Shown here: in pieces, positions 25,038-33,793 of the stretch | How the letters are laid out: every line of letters begins with the position of its first letter | Position numbering within the stretch: position 1 is the stretch's first letter | From: DATARN01 sp963851105 | GTDB lineage: Bacteria > Actinomycetota > Acidimicrobiia > Acidimicrobiales > Palsa-688 | Length of the DNA: 64,000 nt | NCBI GenBank assembly: GCA_963851105.1 | Contig: CAWKNP010000008.1 | Span: 248,001-312,000, forward strand | Reading direction: 5' to 3' | Made by a program: the position numbers and the translations under genes | The notes under the pieces: generated by a model | What the model was told of the DNA's origin: nothing | The model's input: only the letters and a program-made list of their open reading frames with translations | Databases searched by the model: none

Positions 25038-26207
25038 CTAGCTGCGCCGGCCCGCCAGCAGGCGATCGCGCACGACGTGCTTGGTGGCGGCGTCGATGAC
25101 CGTCCACGCCATGGCCGTGGCCCCGTCGATCAGGGCCTGGTCGGCGACCGGAGCGACGCAATGGGCCGCGAACTCCGGCTGGTGGTTGACCGCCGGCAGG
25201 CTGTCGATGCCGAGCATGGGGTGGATAGTCGGGATGGCCAGGGAAATGTTGGCCATGTCGGTGGACGCCGCCTGCCGATCCCGCTCCTCGTCGGACACGC
25301 GCGGGAACACCCGCCCCAACGCTTCGGCATTGGCCTGGTACAAGACGCCCAACTCGGTGTCGGCCCGCATCTCGGAATAGATGGGGCTCTGCGCGATGAC
25401 CTCCACCGAGCAGCCCGTCGCCACCGCCCCGGCGTCGAAACAGCGCTCCACCCGCGGCTGCAGCTCCGCCAGCTCGTCGGTCGTACGGGATCGGAGGTAC
25501 CACTTGCCGATGGTGTGGGCGGGAACGATGTTGGGGGCGTCGCCACCCCTCGTGACGATCCCGTGGATGCGGTCCGACGGCCGGATGTGCTGGCGGAGGA
25601 GCCCGATGGCGGTCTGGGCCACGGTGATGGCGTCAGCCGCGTTGATGCCACGGTCGGGATACGACGAGGCGTGGGCGGATTTGCCGTGGAAGTGCACGTC
25701 GATGTGGGATACCGCCAGGCACGGCATGGCCGCCAACTCGAGCGGATAAGGGTGCACCATCATGGCGGCGTGGATGCCGTCGAAGGCACCCCGGTCCAGC
25801 ATCAGGATCTTGCCGCCGCCGCCCTCCTCCGCCGGGGTACCGAACACCGAGACCGTGATCCCGAGGTCGTCGGCCACCTGGGCCAGGGCGACGCCGGCAC
25901 CAACCGCGGCCGCCGCGATCACGTTGTGGCCGCAGGCGTGGCCGATGTCGGGCAGCGCGTCGTACTCCGCGCAGATGGCGATGTGGAACGGCCCGCTCCC
26001 GGCCGTGGCCACAAAGGCGGTCGGCAGGTCGCAGATTCCCATCTCGACGGTGAGACCGCCGGTGTCGAGCGCCCCCGCCACCCAGGCCGCGGCCCGCTCC
26101 TCCTCGAAAGCCAGCTCGGGGTTGGCGTGGATGCGGTGGGAAAGCTTCACCAACCGGTCACGCGAACCGTCGATCGAGGCCCGCGCCGCTTCTTTGAATG
26201 CCGTCAT
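25038..26207 (-). CDS. M20-family amidohydrolase
   Basis: 389 residues with a clear GGGGGAGG ribosome binding site before the ATG. M20 peptidase motifs are CAEYDALPDIGHACGHN (metal ligands), GTPAEEGGGGK (general base Glu pair) and FHGKSAHASSYPDRG at the dimerisation domain. The overall form matches amidohydrolases acting on N-acyl amino acids or aminobenzoyl-glutamate-like amides. It lies 24 nt downstream of the LpdA-like gene and is probably co-transcribed. The substrate is unknown. Confidence 0.88.
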   Translation of the reverse strand: MTAFKEAARASIDGSRDRLVKLSHRIHANPELAFEEERAAAWVAGALDTGGLTVEMGICDLPTAFVATAGSGPFHIAICAEYDALPDIGHACGHNVIAAAAVGAGVALAQVADDLGITVSVFGTPAEEGGGGKILMLDRGAFDGIHAAMMVHPYPLELAAMPCLAVSHIDVHFHGKSAHASSYPDRGINAADAITVAQTAIGLLRQHIRPSDRIHGIVTRGGDAPNIVPAHTIGKWYLRSRTTDELAELQPRVERCFDAGAVATGCSVEVIAQSPIYSEMRADTELGVLYQANAEALGRVFPRVSDEERDRQAASTDMANISLAIPTIHPMLGIDSLPAVNHQPEFAAHCVAPVADQALIDGATAMAWTVIDAATKHVVRDRLLAGRRS

Positions 26208-26231
26208 CGCTGACCTCCCCCGAGAAACCGG

Positions 26232-27596
26232 CTACTCGGCAGCATCGGCGAGTGCCTCCGACAGCGACGGATGCACCAGGACACTTTCCACAATGTCGCT
26301 CACTTTCAGGTGGCAGGTGACCGCCAGAGCGATCACCGAGATCAGTTCGGCGGCGTGGCGTCCGACGATAGAGCCGCCCAGCACGACACCGGTGACCGGA
26401 TCGGACAGGATCTTGACGAAACCCTGGGCCTGGTCGTTGATCAGCGCCTTCGCATTGGCCGAGAACGGCACCTTGGTGACCCGCAGCTTGCGGCCGCTGG
26501 CGAACGCCTCCGCTTCCGCGAGCCCGACGTCGGCGATCTCGGGCTCGGTGAATATCGCCGAAGCCGCCTTCTCGTAATCGAGGTGTCGGTGCTCCCGGGT
26601 GTGCAGGCCCATCACGTGTTCCGCGATCTTGCGACCCTGCATGGACGCCACCGAAGACAGCGGGAGCTTGCCCGAGAGGTCGCCGGCGGCATAGATGTGC
26701 GCGACGTTGGATTGGCAATGGTGGTTGACCGCGACGTAGCCCGCCCGGTCCATCTCGACGCCCGCCGCCTCGAGCCCGAGGTCGTCGGAGTTGGGGATCG
26801 ACCCGATGGCCAGAAGAGCGTGGCTGCCTTCGGCCACCCGCCCGTCGTCGCACACGACGGCGAGGCCGCCGTCGTCGCGGCGCAGCACCGCCTGGGCCCG
26901 CGCACCCTTGAGCAGGCGAACCCCCCGCCGCAACAGCTCCGTCTCCAGGGCGGCCGCGACCTCCGGATCTTTCGCGGGCAACACCTGCTGGCGGCTCACG
27001 ATCAGGGTGACCTTGGACCCGAACGAGGTGAACATGTGCACAAATTCCACGCCGGTCACGCCGGAGCCGATCACGACCAGATGCGATGGCAAATGCGGCG
27101 GCGGGTATGCCTGCTGGGTCGTCAGGATGCGGTCGCCGTCGGGCTCGGCCCATTCGGGGATCCGCGGCCGGCTCCCCGTACACAGCAAAATGGCGTCGGC
27201 GGTCAGTTCTTCGATCCCCTCCGAAGTCTCGACCACCACGTCATGAGGGCCCTTGAGCCGCCCGACGCCATGGATCATCCGCACGTTCTGGCTGGCCAGC
27301 AGCCGGACGGTGGCGTCGTGCAGATGGCTCTGGATCGCCCCTACCCGCACGCGCAGGGCATCGAGATCCACTTCGGGAATCATCCCGTACAGCCCCATAC
27401 CGGGGAGGCGCCGGGTAAAGGAAAGCGCGCCACCGGTGGCGATCATCGTCTTCGACGGGATGCAGTCGCGCAGATGGGCCGTGCCGCCGATGATGTCGCA
27501 TTCGACCAGCGTGACCTTTGCCCCGAGGCGCGCCGCGTACGACGCCGCGGTGTTGCCGGCCGGGCCGCCGCCGATGATGACGAGATGCGTGGACAC
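26232..27596 (-). CDS. LpdA-like FAD-dependent pyridine nucleotide oxidoreductase with a single active-site Cys
   Basis: 454 residues from GTG at 27596, with AGGAGG 8 nt upstream. FAD site VIIGGGPAGNTAASYAA, NAD(P) site VVIGSGVTGVEFVHMF, and a C-terminal LVHPSLSEAL. The redox centre reads GGTAHLRDCIPSK: the first Cys of the usual GGTCxxxxCIPSK disulfide is Ala40, leaving only Cys45. Mycobacterial LpdA (Rv3303c) is a known lipoamide-dehydrogenase-like protein that also lacks this disulfide and acts as an NAD(P)H:quinone reductase; soluble transhydrogenases are another option. It is not a functional lipoamide dehydrogenase. It starts 2 nt after the mutase stop codon. Confidence 0.88.
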   Translation of the reverse strand: MSTHLVIIGGGPAGNTAASYAARLGAKVTLVECDIIGGTAHLRDCIPSKTMIATGGALSFTRRLPGMGLYGMIPEVDLDALRVRVGAIQSHLHDATVRLLASQNVRMIHGVGRLKGPHDVVVETSEGIEELTADAILLCTGSRPRIPEWAEPDGDRILTTQQAYPPPHLPSHLVVIGSGVTGVEFVHMFTSFGSKVTLIVSRQQVLPAKDPEVAAALETELLRRGVRLLKGARAQAVLRRDDGGLAVVCDDGRVAEGSHALLAIGSIPNSDDLGLEAAGVEMDRAGYVAVNHHCQSNVAHIYAAGDLSGKLPLSSVASMQGRKIAEHVMGLHTREHRHLDYEKAASAIFTEPEIADVGLAEAEAFASGRKLRVTKVPFSANAKALINDQAQGFVKILSDPVTGVVLGGSIVGRHAAELISVIALAVTCHLKVSDIVESVLVHPSLSEALADAAE

Positions 27597-27598
27597 CT

Positions 27599-29182
27599 TC
27601 AGCCTCCTGGGGTGTAGGTGCCGAAGACCGACCGTAGGACATCGCTCACTTCGCCCAATGTGGCCCGCCGCCGCAGGGCTTCCTTCATCGGCACCAGCAG
27701 GTTCTCGGTCCCCGACGCGGCGGCGGACACGTCCGCCAGCGCCCGGTCGACGCCCCCCTGGTCGCGACGGGCCCGGACTTCCCGCACCCGCTGCGCCTGG
27801 GCCTCCTGCAACAAGGCATCAGCGGGGAGCACGTCCGTCGCCTCGCCATCGGTCGAGACGTAGCGATTGACGCCGACAATGACCTTCTGGCCCTCCTCGA
27901 TGGCCTTGGCGTAGTCGAACGCCGCCCGCTCGATCTCGTCCTGAGGGAATCCCGCCTCGATGGCCGCCACCGCGCCCCCCATGCCGTCGATCTTGTCGAG
28001 GTACCGCCACGCCGCCGCCTCCACGGCCTCGGTGAGCGACTCGACGTAGTACGACCCTGCCAGCGGGTCGACGGTGTCGGTCACCCCTGACTCGGACGCG
28101 ATGATCTGCTGGGTCCGCAACGCCAGCCGGGCGGCGCGCTCGGTGGGCAATCCCAGCGCCTCGTCGAAGCCGTTGGTATGCAGGCTCTGCGTGCCGCCGA
28201 GGACCGCGGCCAGGGCTTGGAGGGTGACGCGCACGATGTTGTTGTCGGGCTGCTGGGCGGTGAGCGTGGAGCCGCCCGTCTGGGTGTGGAACCGCATCAG
28301 CCGGCTGCGGGCTTCATGCGCCCCGAAGCGCTCCGTCATGATCTTGGCCCACATGCGGCGGGCGGCGCGGTACTTGGCGGCCTCCTCGAAGAGGTTGTTG
28401 TGGGCGTTCCAGAAAAAGCTCAGCCTCGAGGCGAACTCGTCGACCGCCAGTCCCGCCGCGATGGCCGCCTCGACATAGGCGATCCCGTCGGCCAGCGTGA
28501 ACGCCACCTCCTGCACCGCCGTCGAGCCGGCCTCGCGGATGTGGTACCCCGAGATCGAGATGCTGTTCCACGCCGGTAGCTGCTGGCGGCAATAGGCGAA
28601 CGTGTCGGTCACCAACCGCATCGACGGCCGGGGCGGGTAGATGTAGGTGCCCCGGGCGATGTACTCCTTCAAGATGTCGTTTTGGATCGTGCCGCCCAGC
28701 TGCTCGGCGCCGATGCCGCGCTCCTCGGCGACCAGCTGGTAGAGCAGCAAGAGGATGGCGGCGGTGGAGTTGATCGTCATCGACGTGGTGATCTGGTCGA
28801 GGGGCAGGCCCTCGAGCAGGCGGTGCATGTCCTCGACGGAGTCGATTGCCACGCCGACCCGCCCGACCTCCCCCTCGGACCGGGGATGGTCCGAGTCGTA
28901 CCCCATCTGCGTCGGCAGGTCGAAGGCGCACGACAGGCCGGTCGACCCGCTGGCCAGCAGCATCTTCCACCGCTCGTTGGTGGCCTCGGCGCTGCCGAAG
29001 CCGGCGTACTGCCGCATGGTCCAGGGACGCCCCCGATACATGGTCGGGTAGATGCCCCGGGTAAAAGGGGCCTCGCCTGGCAGGCCCAATCGCTCGGCGG
29101 GATCCCAACCGGCCAGGTCGTCGCCGGTATAGACGGCTTTTATCTCGATGCCGTCATCGGTTCGGCGTTGCACGGCGTCCAC
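27599..29182 (-). CDS. Methylmalonyl-CoA-mutase-type acyl-CoA mutase, large subunit without B12 domain
   Basis: 527 residues, a TIM-barrel mutase domain only. RGIYPTMYRGRPWTMRQYAGF, SCAFDLPTQMGYDSDHP, SISGYHIREAGSTAVQE, RFHTQTGGSTLTAQQP and QSLHTNGFDEALGLP are strongly conserved mutase segments. The Tyr in RGIYPTMY is at the position of the substrate-contacting Tyr of methylmalonyl-CoA mutase (Phe in isobutyryl-CoA mutase), which favours a methylmalonyl-like substrate. The cobalamin-binding subunit must be encoded elsewhere. TAACCT lies exactly 6 nt before the GTG start. Confidence 0.9.
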   Translation of the reverse strand: MDAVQRRTDDGIEIKAVYTGDDLAGWDPAERLGLPGEAPFTRGIYPTMYRGRPWTMRQYAGFGSAEATNERWKMLLASGSTGLSCAFDLPTQMGYDSDHPRSEGEVGRVGVAIDSVEDMHRLLEGLPLDQITTSMTINSTAAILLLLYQLVAEERGIGAEQLGGTIQNDILKEYIARGTYIYPPRPSMRLVTDTFAYCRQQLPAWNSISISGYHIREAGSTAVQEVAFTLADGIAYVEAAIAAGLAVDEFASRLSFFWNAHNNLFEEAAKYRAARRMWAKIMTERFGAHEARSRLMRFHTQTGGSTLTAQQPDNNIVRVTLQALAAVLGGTQSLHTNGFDEALGLPTERAARLALRTQQIIASESGVTDTVDPLAGSYYVESLTEAVEAAAWRYLDKIDGMGGAVAAIEAGFPQDEIERAAFDYAKAIEEGQKVIVGVNRYVSTDGEATDVLPADALLQEAQAQRVREVRARRDQGGVDRALADVSAAASGTENLLVPMKEALRRRATLGEVSDVLRSVFGTYTPGG

Positions 29183-29188
29183 GCGACG

Positions 29189-29194
29189 AGGTTA
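29189..29194 (-). promoter_or_regulatory. -10-like TAACCT for the leaderless mutase operon
   Basis: Minus-strand TAACCT with a 6-nt spacer to the GTG at 29182. It would drive the mutase, LpdA-like and M20 genes as one transcript. Confidence 0.5.
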
Positions 29195-29233
29195 CGACCG
29201 TGTGGGAAGGACCGGGAAAAAGGGGGCGGAGCC

Positions 29234-29806
29234 TCAGACGGTGGAATCCCCTTTTCCCGCGTTCCACCGCTCACGGGTCAACTCCTGCACGACCAGCACC
29301 TCACCGCCGCGGGGGTGGGTCGTCCTGCGCTCGAAAACAAAACCCAGTTTCTCCATCACCCGCCCCGACGCCACGTTGGCCGGCTCGAAGATGCTGACCA
29401 GGCGGTCGAGGCCGAGAACCTCGAAGCCGTAGTCGATGGCCGCGGTCGCCCCCTCGGTGGCGTAACCGAGGCCCCGGAAACGTTCCCCCAGGCGCCAGCC
29501 GGCCTCGACCGCGGGCAGGACCTCGGGGAGGAAGGAGGGGACGGAGAGGCCCAGCCACCCGGCCAGCTCGCCGGTCACCTTGACCACCGCCGCGCTCAGG
29601 CCGAACCCGTCGCGCTCATACAGCTCCAGGGTGTGCTCGATGAAGCGGTGCGTCTCGTCGCTGGTCATGCCCCGTTGCATCGGGTACCGCCAGAACGACG
29701 CCTCGGCGTGCAGCTTGGCCAGGGCCGGCACGTCGCCCCAGCCGAGGGGCCGCAGGATCAGCCGCTCGGTCTCGGCCCGCAGTGGGCTAGGCGGCAGGAG
29801 GGGCAA
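29234..29806 (-). CDS. GNAT acetyltransferase, RimJ/RimL type
   Basis: About 190 residues. The N-terminal ETERLILRPLGWGDVPALAKL and the acetyl-CoA-binding RLGERFRGLGYATEGATAAIDYGFE, then ANVASGRVMEKLGFVFE, identify a GNAT N-acetyltransferase of the ribosomal-protein or small-molecule type. The start is uncertain: a TTG at 29806 overlaps the upstream gene by 20 nt and a CTG at 29782 would give a closer fit to relatives. It is downstream of the rhodanese-MoeB gene in the same direction. Confidence 0.82.
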   Translation of the reverse strand: MPLLPPSPLRAETERLILRPLGWGDVPALAKLHAEASFWRYPMQRGMTSDETHRFIEHTLELYERDGFGLSAAVVKVTGELAGWLGLSVPSFLPEVLPAVEAGWRLGERFRGLGYATEGATAAIDYGFEVLGLDRLVSIFEPANVASGRVMEKLGFVFERRTTHPRGGEVLVVQELTRERWNAGKGDSTV

Positions 29807-30965
29807 TCGGGTGCGGCATGCAGCCGGCGTCGTACTCGGCGATGACGAGCTGCTCCTTCGGGATGCTGCAGGCCGCGCACTCGGGGTCGCGGGGCACCTT
29901 GAAGGTGCGGAAGCTCTCCTCCAGGGCGTCGTAGGCGAGGAGCCGGCCGACCAGGGGCTGGCCGAGGCCGAGCAGCAGCTTGATGGCCTCCATCGCCTGG
30001 ATGCTGCCGATGATCCCGGGGAGGACACCGAGCACGCCGGCCTCGGCGCACGACGGCGCCATCTCGGCGGGCGGCGGCTCGGGCACCTGGCAGCGGTAGC
30101 ACGGCCCCACGTGGGGCAGGTACACGCTGGCCTGGCCCTCGAAGCGGAAGATCGAGCCGTGCACGACCGGGATGTCCAGCTTGAGGGCGGCGTCGTTGAC
30201 CAGGTAGCGGGTCGGGAAGTTGTCCGTGCCATCGACGATCACGTCGTAGCCCTCGAAGATGGCCAGCACGTTGTCGGCGCCCAGGCGCACGTCGTAGGTG
30301 ACAACGTTGACGTCGGGGTTGAGCGCGGTGAGGGACTTCTTGGCCGAGTCGACCTTGCGCTCGCCGATGCGGTCCATGTTGTGCAGGATCTGGCGCTGCA
30401 GGTTGGAGGCGTCGACCACGTCCATGTCGATGATGCCGATGTTGCCGACTCCGGCGGCCGCCAGGTACAGGGCTGCGGGCGAGCCCAGGCCGCCGGCGCC
30501 GATCAGCAGCACCTTCGACTGGAGCAGCTTCTGCTGGCCCTTGACGTCGACTTCGGGCAGCAGCAGGTGGCGCTGGTAGCGGTTGCGCTGCTCGGCGGTC
30601 AAGCTGGCCGGCACCCGCCAGTCACGACCCTCGTCCTTCCAGCGGTTGAAGCCTCCGTCCATCGAGACCACGTCGTGGTAGCCCAGTTGTGTCAGGGTCT
30701 CGGCCGCGAACGCCGAGCGGACCCCGCCCGCGCAGTAGACGACGATCCGGGCGTCGTGGTCGGGGATCTTGCCCTCGACCTGGCTCTCGAGGAAGCCCCG
30801 GGGAATGTGGATGACGTCGGGCAGGGCGCCTTGGTCGTACTCGTCGGCTTCGCGCACGTCGAGCACTACGGTGCCGGGCTCGGCTATGACCTCGGCCGCG
30901 CCCGCGGTATCGACCTCGCGGATGTTGGCCTTGGTCGACTTCAAAAGATCTCGGAACGAGGACAT
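29787..30965 (-). CDS. Rhodanese-ThiF/MoeB fusion (sulfur carrier protein adenylyltransferase/sulfurtransferase)
   Basis: 392 residues from ATG at 30965. Residues 1-120 are a rhodanese domain with active-site Cys in VVYCAGGVRSAFAA; residues 125-390 are an E1-like MoeB/ThiF domain with LLIGAGGLGSPAALYLAAAG (ATP site), DMDVVDASNLQRQI, VDGTDNFPTRYLVND, and zinc CxxC pairs in CYRCQ and CAAC. Such proteins adenylate and sulfurate ubiquitin-like carriers (MoaD, ThiS, CysO). Mycobacterial MoeZ has the opposite order, MoeB first and rhodanese last, so the domains here are swapped. The catalytic residues of both halves appear present. Confidence 0.92.
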   Translation of the reverse strand: MSSFRDLLKSTKANIREVDTAGAAEVIAEPGTVVLDVREADEYDQGALPDVIHIPRGFLESQVEGKIPDHDARIVVYCAGGVRSAFAAETLTQLGYHDVVSMDGGFNRWKDEGRDWRVPASLTAEQRNRYQRHLLLPEVDVKGQQKLLQSKVLLIGAGGLGSPAALYLAAAGVGNIGIIDMDVVDASNLQRQILHNMDRIGERKVDSAKKSLTALNPDVNVVTYDVRLGADNVLAIFEGYDVIVDGTDNFPTRYLVNDAALKLDIPVVHGSIFRFEGQASVYLPHVGPCYRCQVPEPPPAEMAPSCAEAGVLGVLPGIIGSIQAMEAIKLLLGLGQPLVGRLLAYDALEESFRTFKVPRDPECAACSIPKEQLVIAEYDAGCMPHPIAPPAA

Positions 30966-31005
30966 GATCAATTAAACCCTACCCAGCCGGTCGCCATTCC
31001 GCCTC

Positions 31006-31011
31006 TAACCT
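31006..31011 (+). promoter_or_regulatory. -10-like TAACCT for the leaderless nitroreductase gene
   Basis: TAACCT is followed by 6 nt and the ATG at 31018. The CGGAGG directly before the ATG is too close to serve as a Shine-Dalgarno site. Confidence 0.5.
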
Positions 31012-31017
31012 CGGAGG

Positions 31018-31617
31018 ATGGAATTCCACGAGGTGGTGCGGCGGCGCAAGATGGTCCGGTCATTTTCCGCCGCGCCGTTGGCGCCTGAGGTGGTCGAACG
31101 GATCCTGGCCAACGCCCTGCGGGCACCGTCGGCGGGATTCAGCCAGGGGTGGGCGTTTGTCGTCCTTGTGGGACCCTCGGAGACCGAGCCGTTCTGGGCG
31201 GCCATCAGCGATGAGTCGTGGCGGTCTGAGGCGAACTGGCCGGGGTTGATGCGGGCGCCGGTGATCATCATCCCCTTGACCGACGAGCCCGCTTACCTGG
31301 CCCGCTACGCCGAAGCCGACAAAGCGAAGCACAACGCAGAGTCGGCTGAGGCGTGGCCGGTCCCGTACTGGCTGGTCGACACGTCGTTCGCGACCATGCT
31401 CATCCTGCTGTCGGCGACCGACGCCGGACTCGGGGCGTTGTTCTTCGGGCTCAACCACGCCGACGATGCCGTGCTGTCGGCGTTCGGGGTGCCCAAGGAC
31501 TACCGCCCTATCGGCGCCGTGGCGCTCGGATGGCCCGACGACGGGGACCGGCCGTCACCGTCGTTGGTCCGGGGGCACCGCCCTACCGAGTCGGTGATCC
31601 ACCGGGGGCGGTGGTAG
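31018..31617 (+). CDS. Nitroreductase-family FMN oxidoreductase
   Basis: 199 residues. The N-terminal EVVRRRKMVRSFSAAPLAPEVVERIL and APSAGFSQGWAFVVL match the FMN-binding start of the nitroreductase fold, and the C-terminal IGAVALGWP motif is typical. A central region (APVIIIPLTD) is as in actinobacterial single-domain members. Such enzymes reduce nitro compounds, quinones or flavin-type substrates. Because CofE here lacks the fused nitroreductase domain seen in mycobacterial FbiB, a separate nitroreductase could cover the missing step, but this is only speculation: the gene is 20 kb from cofE. Confidence 0.85.
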   Translation: MEFHEVVRRRKMVRSFSAAPLAPEVVERILANALRAPSAGFSQGWAFVVLVGPSETEPFWAAISDESWRSEANWPGLMRAPVIIIPLTDEPAYLARYAEADKAKHNAESAEAWPVPYWLVDTSFATMLILLSATDAGLGALFFGLNHADDAVLSAFGVPKDYRPIGAVALGWPDDGDRPSPSLVRGHRPTESVIHRGRW

Positions 31618-31876
31618 CGGGCGGCGCCCCAACGGCCCCCTCGGTGAGATGGCGCAGGAAAACATCGTGCGGGCTCCGGCCGTCGCCCGGCCGATCGAGC
31701 GGGTCCACCGGCGCTTTCGGTGCTGTCGGTGCCATCGGGCTGCCGCCGCTGCCGGGCCCGTCTGGGCCTTCTATCCCGTCGGTTTCCCCCGGACCCAACA
31801 ACCCGTCGGCGACGCGCCAGACGTTTCTCGCCATTACGGCCATGCACAACGCTGTGATGACGCCGAAGGCGATCAA
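31583..31876 (-). CDS. Possible small single-pass membrane protein
   Basis: 97 residues from a TTG at 31876. The first 25 residues (IAFGVITALCMAVMARNVW) look like a membrane helix, followed by a Gly/Pro/Asp-rich stretch and FLRHLTEGAVGAPP. It overlaps the 3' end of the nitroreductase gene by 35 nt and has GC-rich third positions. No family is recognised and no clear RBS is present, so it may not be a gene. The 180 nt upstream of it, to 32056, hold nothing else that I can identify except the RBS of the next gene. Confidence 0.4.
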   Translation of the reverse strand: MIAFGVITALCMAVMARNVWRVADGLLGPGETDGIEGPDGPGSGGSPMAPTAPKAPVDPLDRPGDGRSPHDVFLRHLTEGAVGAPPATTAPGGSPTR

Positions 31877-32056
31877 TTCCGTACCGTTCCCAACAGACAG
31901 CGAACCATCACTTCCCTATCGGCTCCGCGATCAGCCACCTTGAGCGCTTTGCCGACGGCCCGGCGGCCGCGGCATAGGGACCCATGAGAGCGCAGCTTCC
32001 CCCTCTCGCCGCCTTTGTCGCTGCTCCCCCTCTAACTCTGGCTCTGGAGGCTCGCC

Positions 32057-32683
32057 ATGCGCCCGACCCTGCGTTTCATCACCGACTTCACCTCTTCTGA
32101 CACCCTCCACATCCGACCGTGGCCCGACGAGGTCATCGACCGCGCCGGCTTCGACCCGCGGTCGTCCTACGTCGAGACCTACTGGCTCGGAATTCTGGGC
32201 CCGTCGACGACCTGGCTGCTTCGCCGTCTGGTGGCGGGTCTCGAACGCCAGCCCGACGGCTACCCGATCTCCCTGTCGGAAACGGCCCGCTCCCTCGGGC
32301 TGAGCGACCGCGGTGGCCGGTCGTCGCCGTTCGTCCGCGCCGTCAGCCGGACCATGAAATTCCACCTAGCCGTGCCTGAGGGCCCCGAGGTGCTCGCAGT
32401 GCGGCGCAAGGTGCCGGCGCTCACCAGCTCCCAAGTGGATCGCCTGCCGCCCGCCCTGCAAAGTGCCCACTCCCGCTGGCAGCAGGAACAGCTGGCGGCA
32501 CCGCCCAGCGACCTGATGCGCCGGCGCGGCCGGCTGCTGGCGCTCAGCATGATCGAGATGGGCGAAGAGCGCGAGGCGGCGGAATACCGGCTACTGGAGA
32601 TGCAGTACCACCCCGCCCTGGCCCATGACGCCGCCGGCTGGGCCTGGGACCGTCACCGCGCCGCCTTGAGCTCAGCCAGCTGA
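32057..32683 (+). CDS. Conserved actinobacterial protein of unknown function
   Basis: 208 residues with a GGAGG RBS at 32046-32050. The segment SSYVETYWLGILGPSTTWLLRRLVAGL is followed by SLSETARSLGLSDRGGRSSPFVRAVSRTMKF, which reads like a helix-turn-helix or winged-helix element, then VLAVRRKVPALTSSQVDRLP. The C-terminal third is charged helices. I do not know a function; DNA binding is a reasonable guess from the HTH-like block. A 12-bp hairpin follows the stop codon. Confidence 0.8.
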   Translation: MRPTLRFITDFTSSDTLHIRPWPDEVIDRAGFDPRSSYVETYWLGILGPSTTWLLRRLVAGLERQPDGYPISLSETARSLGLSDRGGRSSPFVRAVSRTMKFHLAVPEGPEVLAVRRKVPALTSSQVDRLPPALQSAHSRWQQEQLAAPPSDLMRRRGRLLALSMIEMGEEREAAEYRLLEMQYHPALAHDAAGWAWDRHRAALSSAS

Positions 32684-32697
32684 GGCGTCCAATCACG

Positions 32698-32732
32698 CCG
32701 GCGGAGGCGCGCCCCGAACACGCCTCCGCCGG
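32698..32732 (+). terminator. 12-bp perfect hairpin after the hypothetical gene
   Basis: CCGGCGGAGGCG (32698-32709) and its complement (32721-32732) with an 11-nt loop, 15 nt after the stop at 32683. No U tract follows, so it is either a non-canonical terminator or an mRNA 3' structure. Confidence 0.55.
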
Positions 32733-32750
32733 TTGATCGGCGGAGGTCCC

Positions 32751-32756
32751 TAATCT
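32751..32756 (+). promoter_or_regulatory. -10-like TAATCT for the leaderless hydrolase gene
   Basis: TAATCT, 6 nt, then the ATG at 32763. Confidence 0.5.
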
Positions 32757-32762
32757 GGCGGC

Positions 32763-33656
32763 ATGGTCCGCCAAGTCGGCACGCCGCCGTTGCTGCCCGA
32801 AGGCGAAACTGTAGAACTGCCGCGGCGGGGAACGACCTTCCTGCGGGAGGTGGCGGGGCCGCCCGGCGCCCCGGTGTTGTTCCTGCTGCACGGGTGGACG
32901 GCTACCGCGGCGCTGAACTGGTTTCCGAGCTTTGCCCCCCTCGGCGAGCACTTCAGGGTGCTGGCCATCGACCACCGCGGCCATGGCCGGGGCATCCGCA
33001 GCCGCCATCCTTTTTCCCTGGAGGATTGCGCCGATGACGTGGCCGCCGTGGCCGAGGCGCGGGGCATCAGCCAGATGATCCCCGTCGGCTACTCGATGGG
33101 CGGCCCCGTCGCCGCCTTGATCTGGCAACGGCATCGCGATCTCGTGCAGGGCCTGGTGCTGTGTGCCACCGCGTCGCGCTTCGTCGGTCTCCGCCCCGCC
33201 GACCGCATGTTCGGGCCCTGGATGCTCGGCCTGTCGCGCGCCGCCTACCTCTCACCCGAGGCGCTCAGGAAGTTGGCCATGACCAAGCTGGTCAACAACC
33301 GCTTCGACGGGACCCATCTCTCGCGCTGGGCCGCCGAGGAGCTGGCCCTCAACGACCCTGCCGCCCTCCTGCGCGCCGGCGCCGCCCTCGGCGGCTTCGA
33401 CGCCCGCAGCTGGGTGGCGAACATCGACGTTCCGACCGCGGTGGTCGTGACCGAGGACGACCGCATCGTCCCGGCCGCCAACCAGCTGGCGATGGCCGCC
33501 GCCATTCCCGGCGCCGAAGTCTTCGGGCTGCCCGGCGACCACGCCGTGTGCGGGTCCGACCCGGACCGCTTTGTTCCCGTGCTCGTCGCCGCCTGCCGGT
33601 CCGTCGCCCGCCGCACCGCGACCCCGACGCCCGCCGACCCCCTGTCCGCGGCCTAG
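32763..33656 (+). CDS. Alpha/beta-hydrolase
   Basis: 297 residues. The oxyanion-hole segment LFLLHGWTATAALNW, the DHRGHGRG strand and the nucleophile elbow GYSMGG (Ser111) are clear. The acid is probably in VVVTEDDRIVP and the His in GDHAVCG, completing the triad. There is no signal peptide, so it is cytoplasmic. Esterase, haloperoxidase-like and acyl-transfer activities are all possible within this family. Confidence 0.88.
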   Translation: MVRQVGTPPLLPEGETVELPRRGTTFLREVAGPPGAPVLFLLHGWTATAALNWFPSFAPLGEHFRVLAIDHRGHGRGIRSRHPFSLEDCADDVAAVAEARGISQMIPVGYSMGGPVAALIWQRHRDLVQGLVLCATASRFVGLRPADRMFGPWMLGLSRAAYLSPEALRKLAMTKLVNNRFDGTHLSRWAAEELALNDPAALLRAGAALGGFDARSWVANIDVPTAVVVTEDDRIVPAANQLAMAAAIPGAEVFGLPGDHAVCGSDPDRFVPVLVAACRSVARRTATPTPADPLSAA

Positions 33657-33793
33657 CCCCGGCCCCGTCGCCTGGGCGGTGCGTCCGCGCTAGGTAGCCA
33701 GATGGCCACGTCGCGCAGATGTCCTCAGTGATGTCCTCAGGGTGACCGCCCGGCCTCCGTGGGGATCGCTGCCCCGCCCCCGCCACCGAACCG

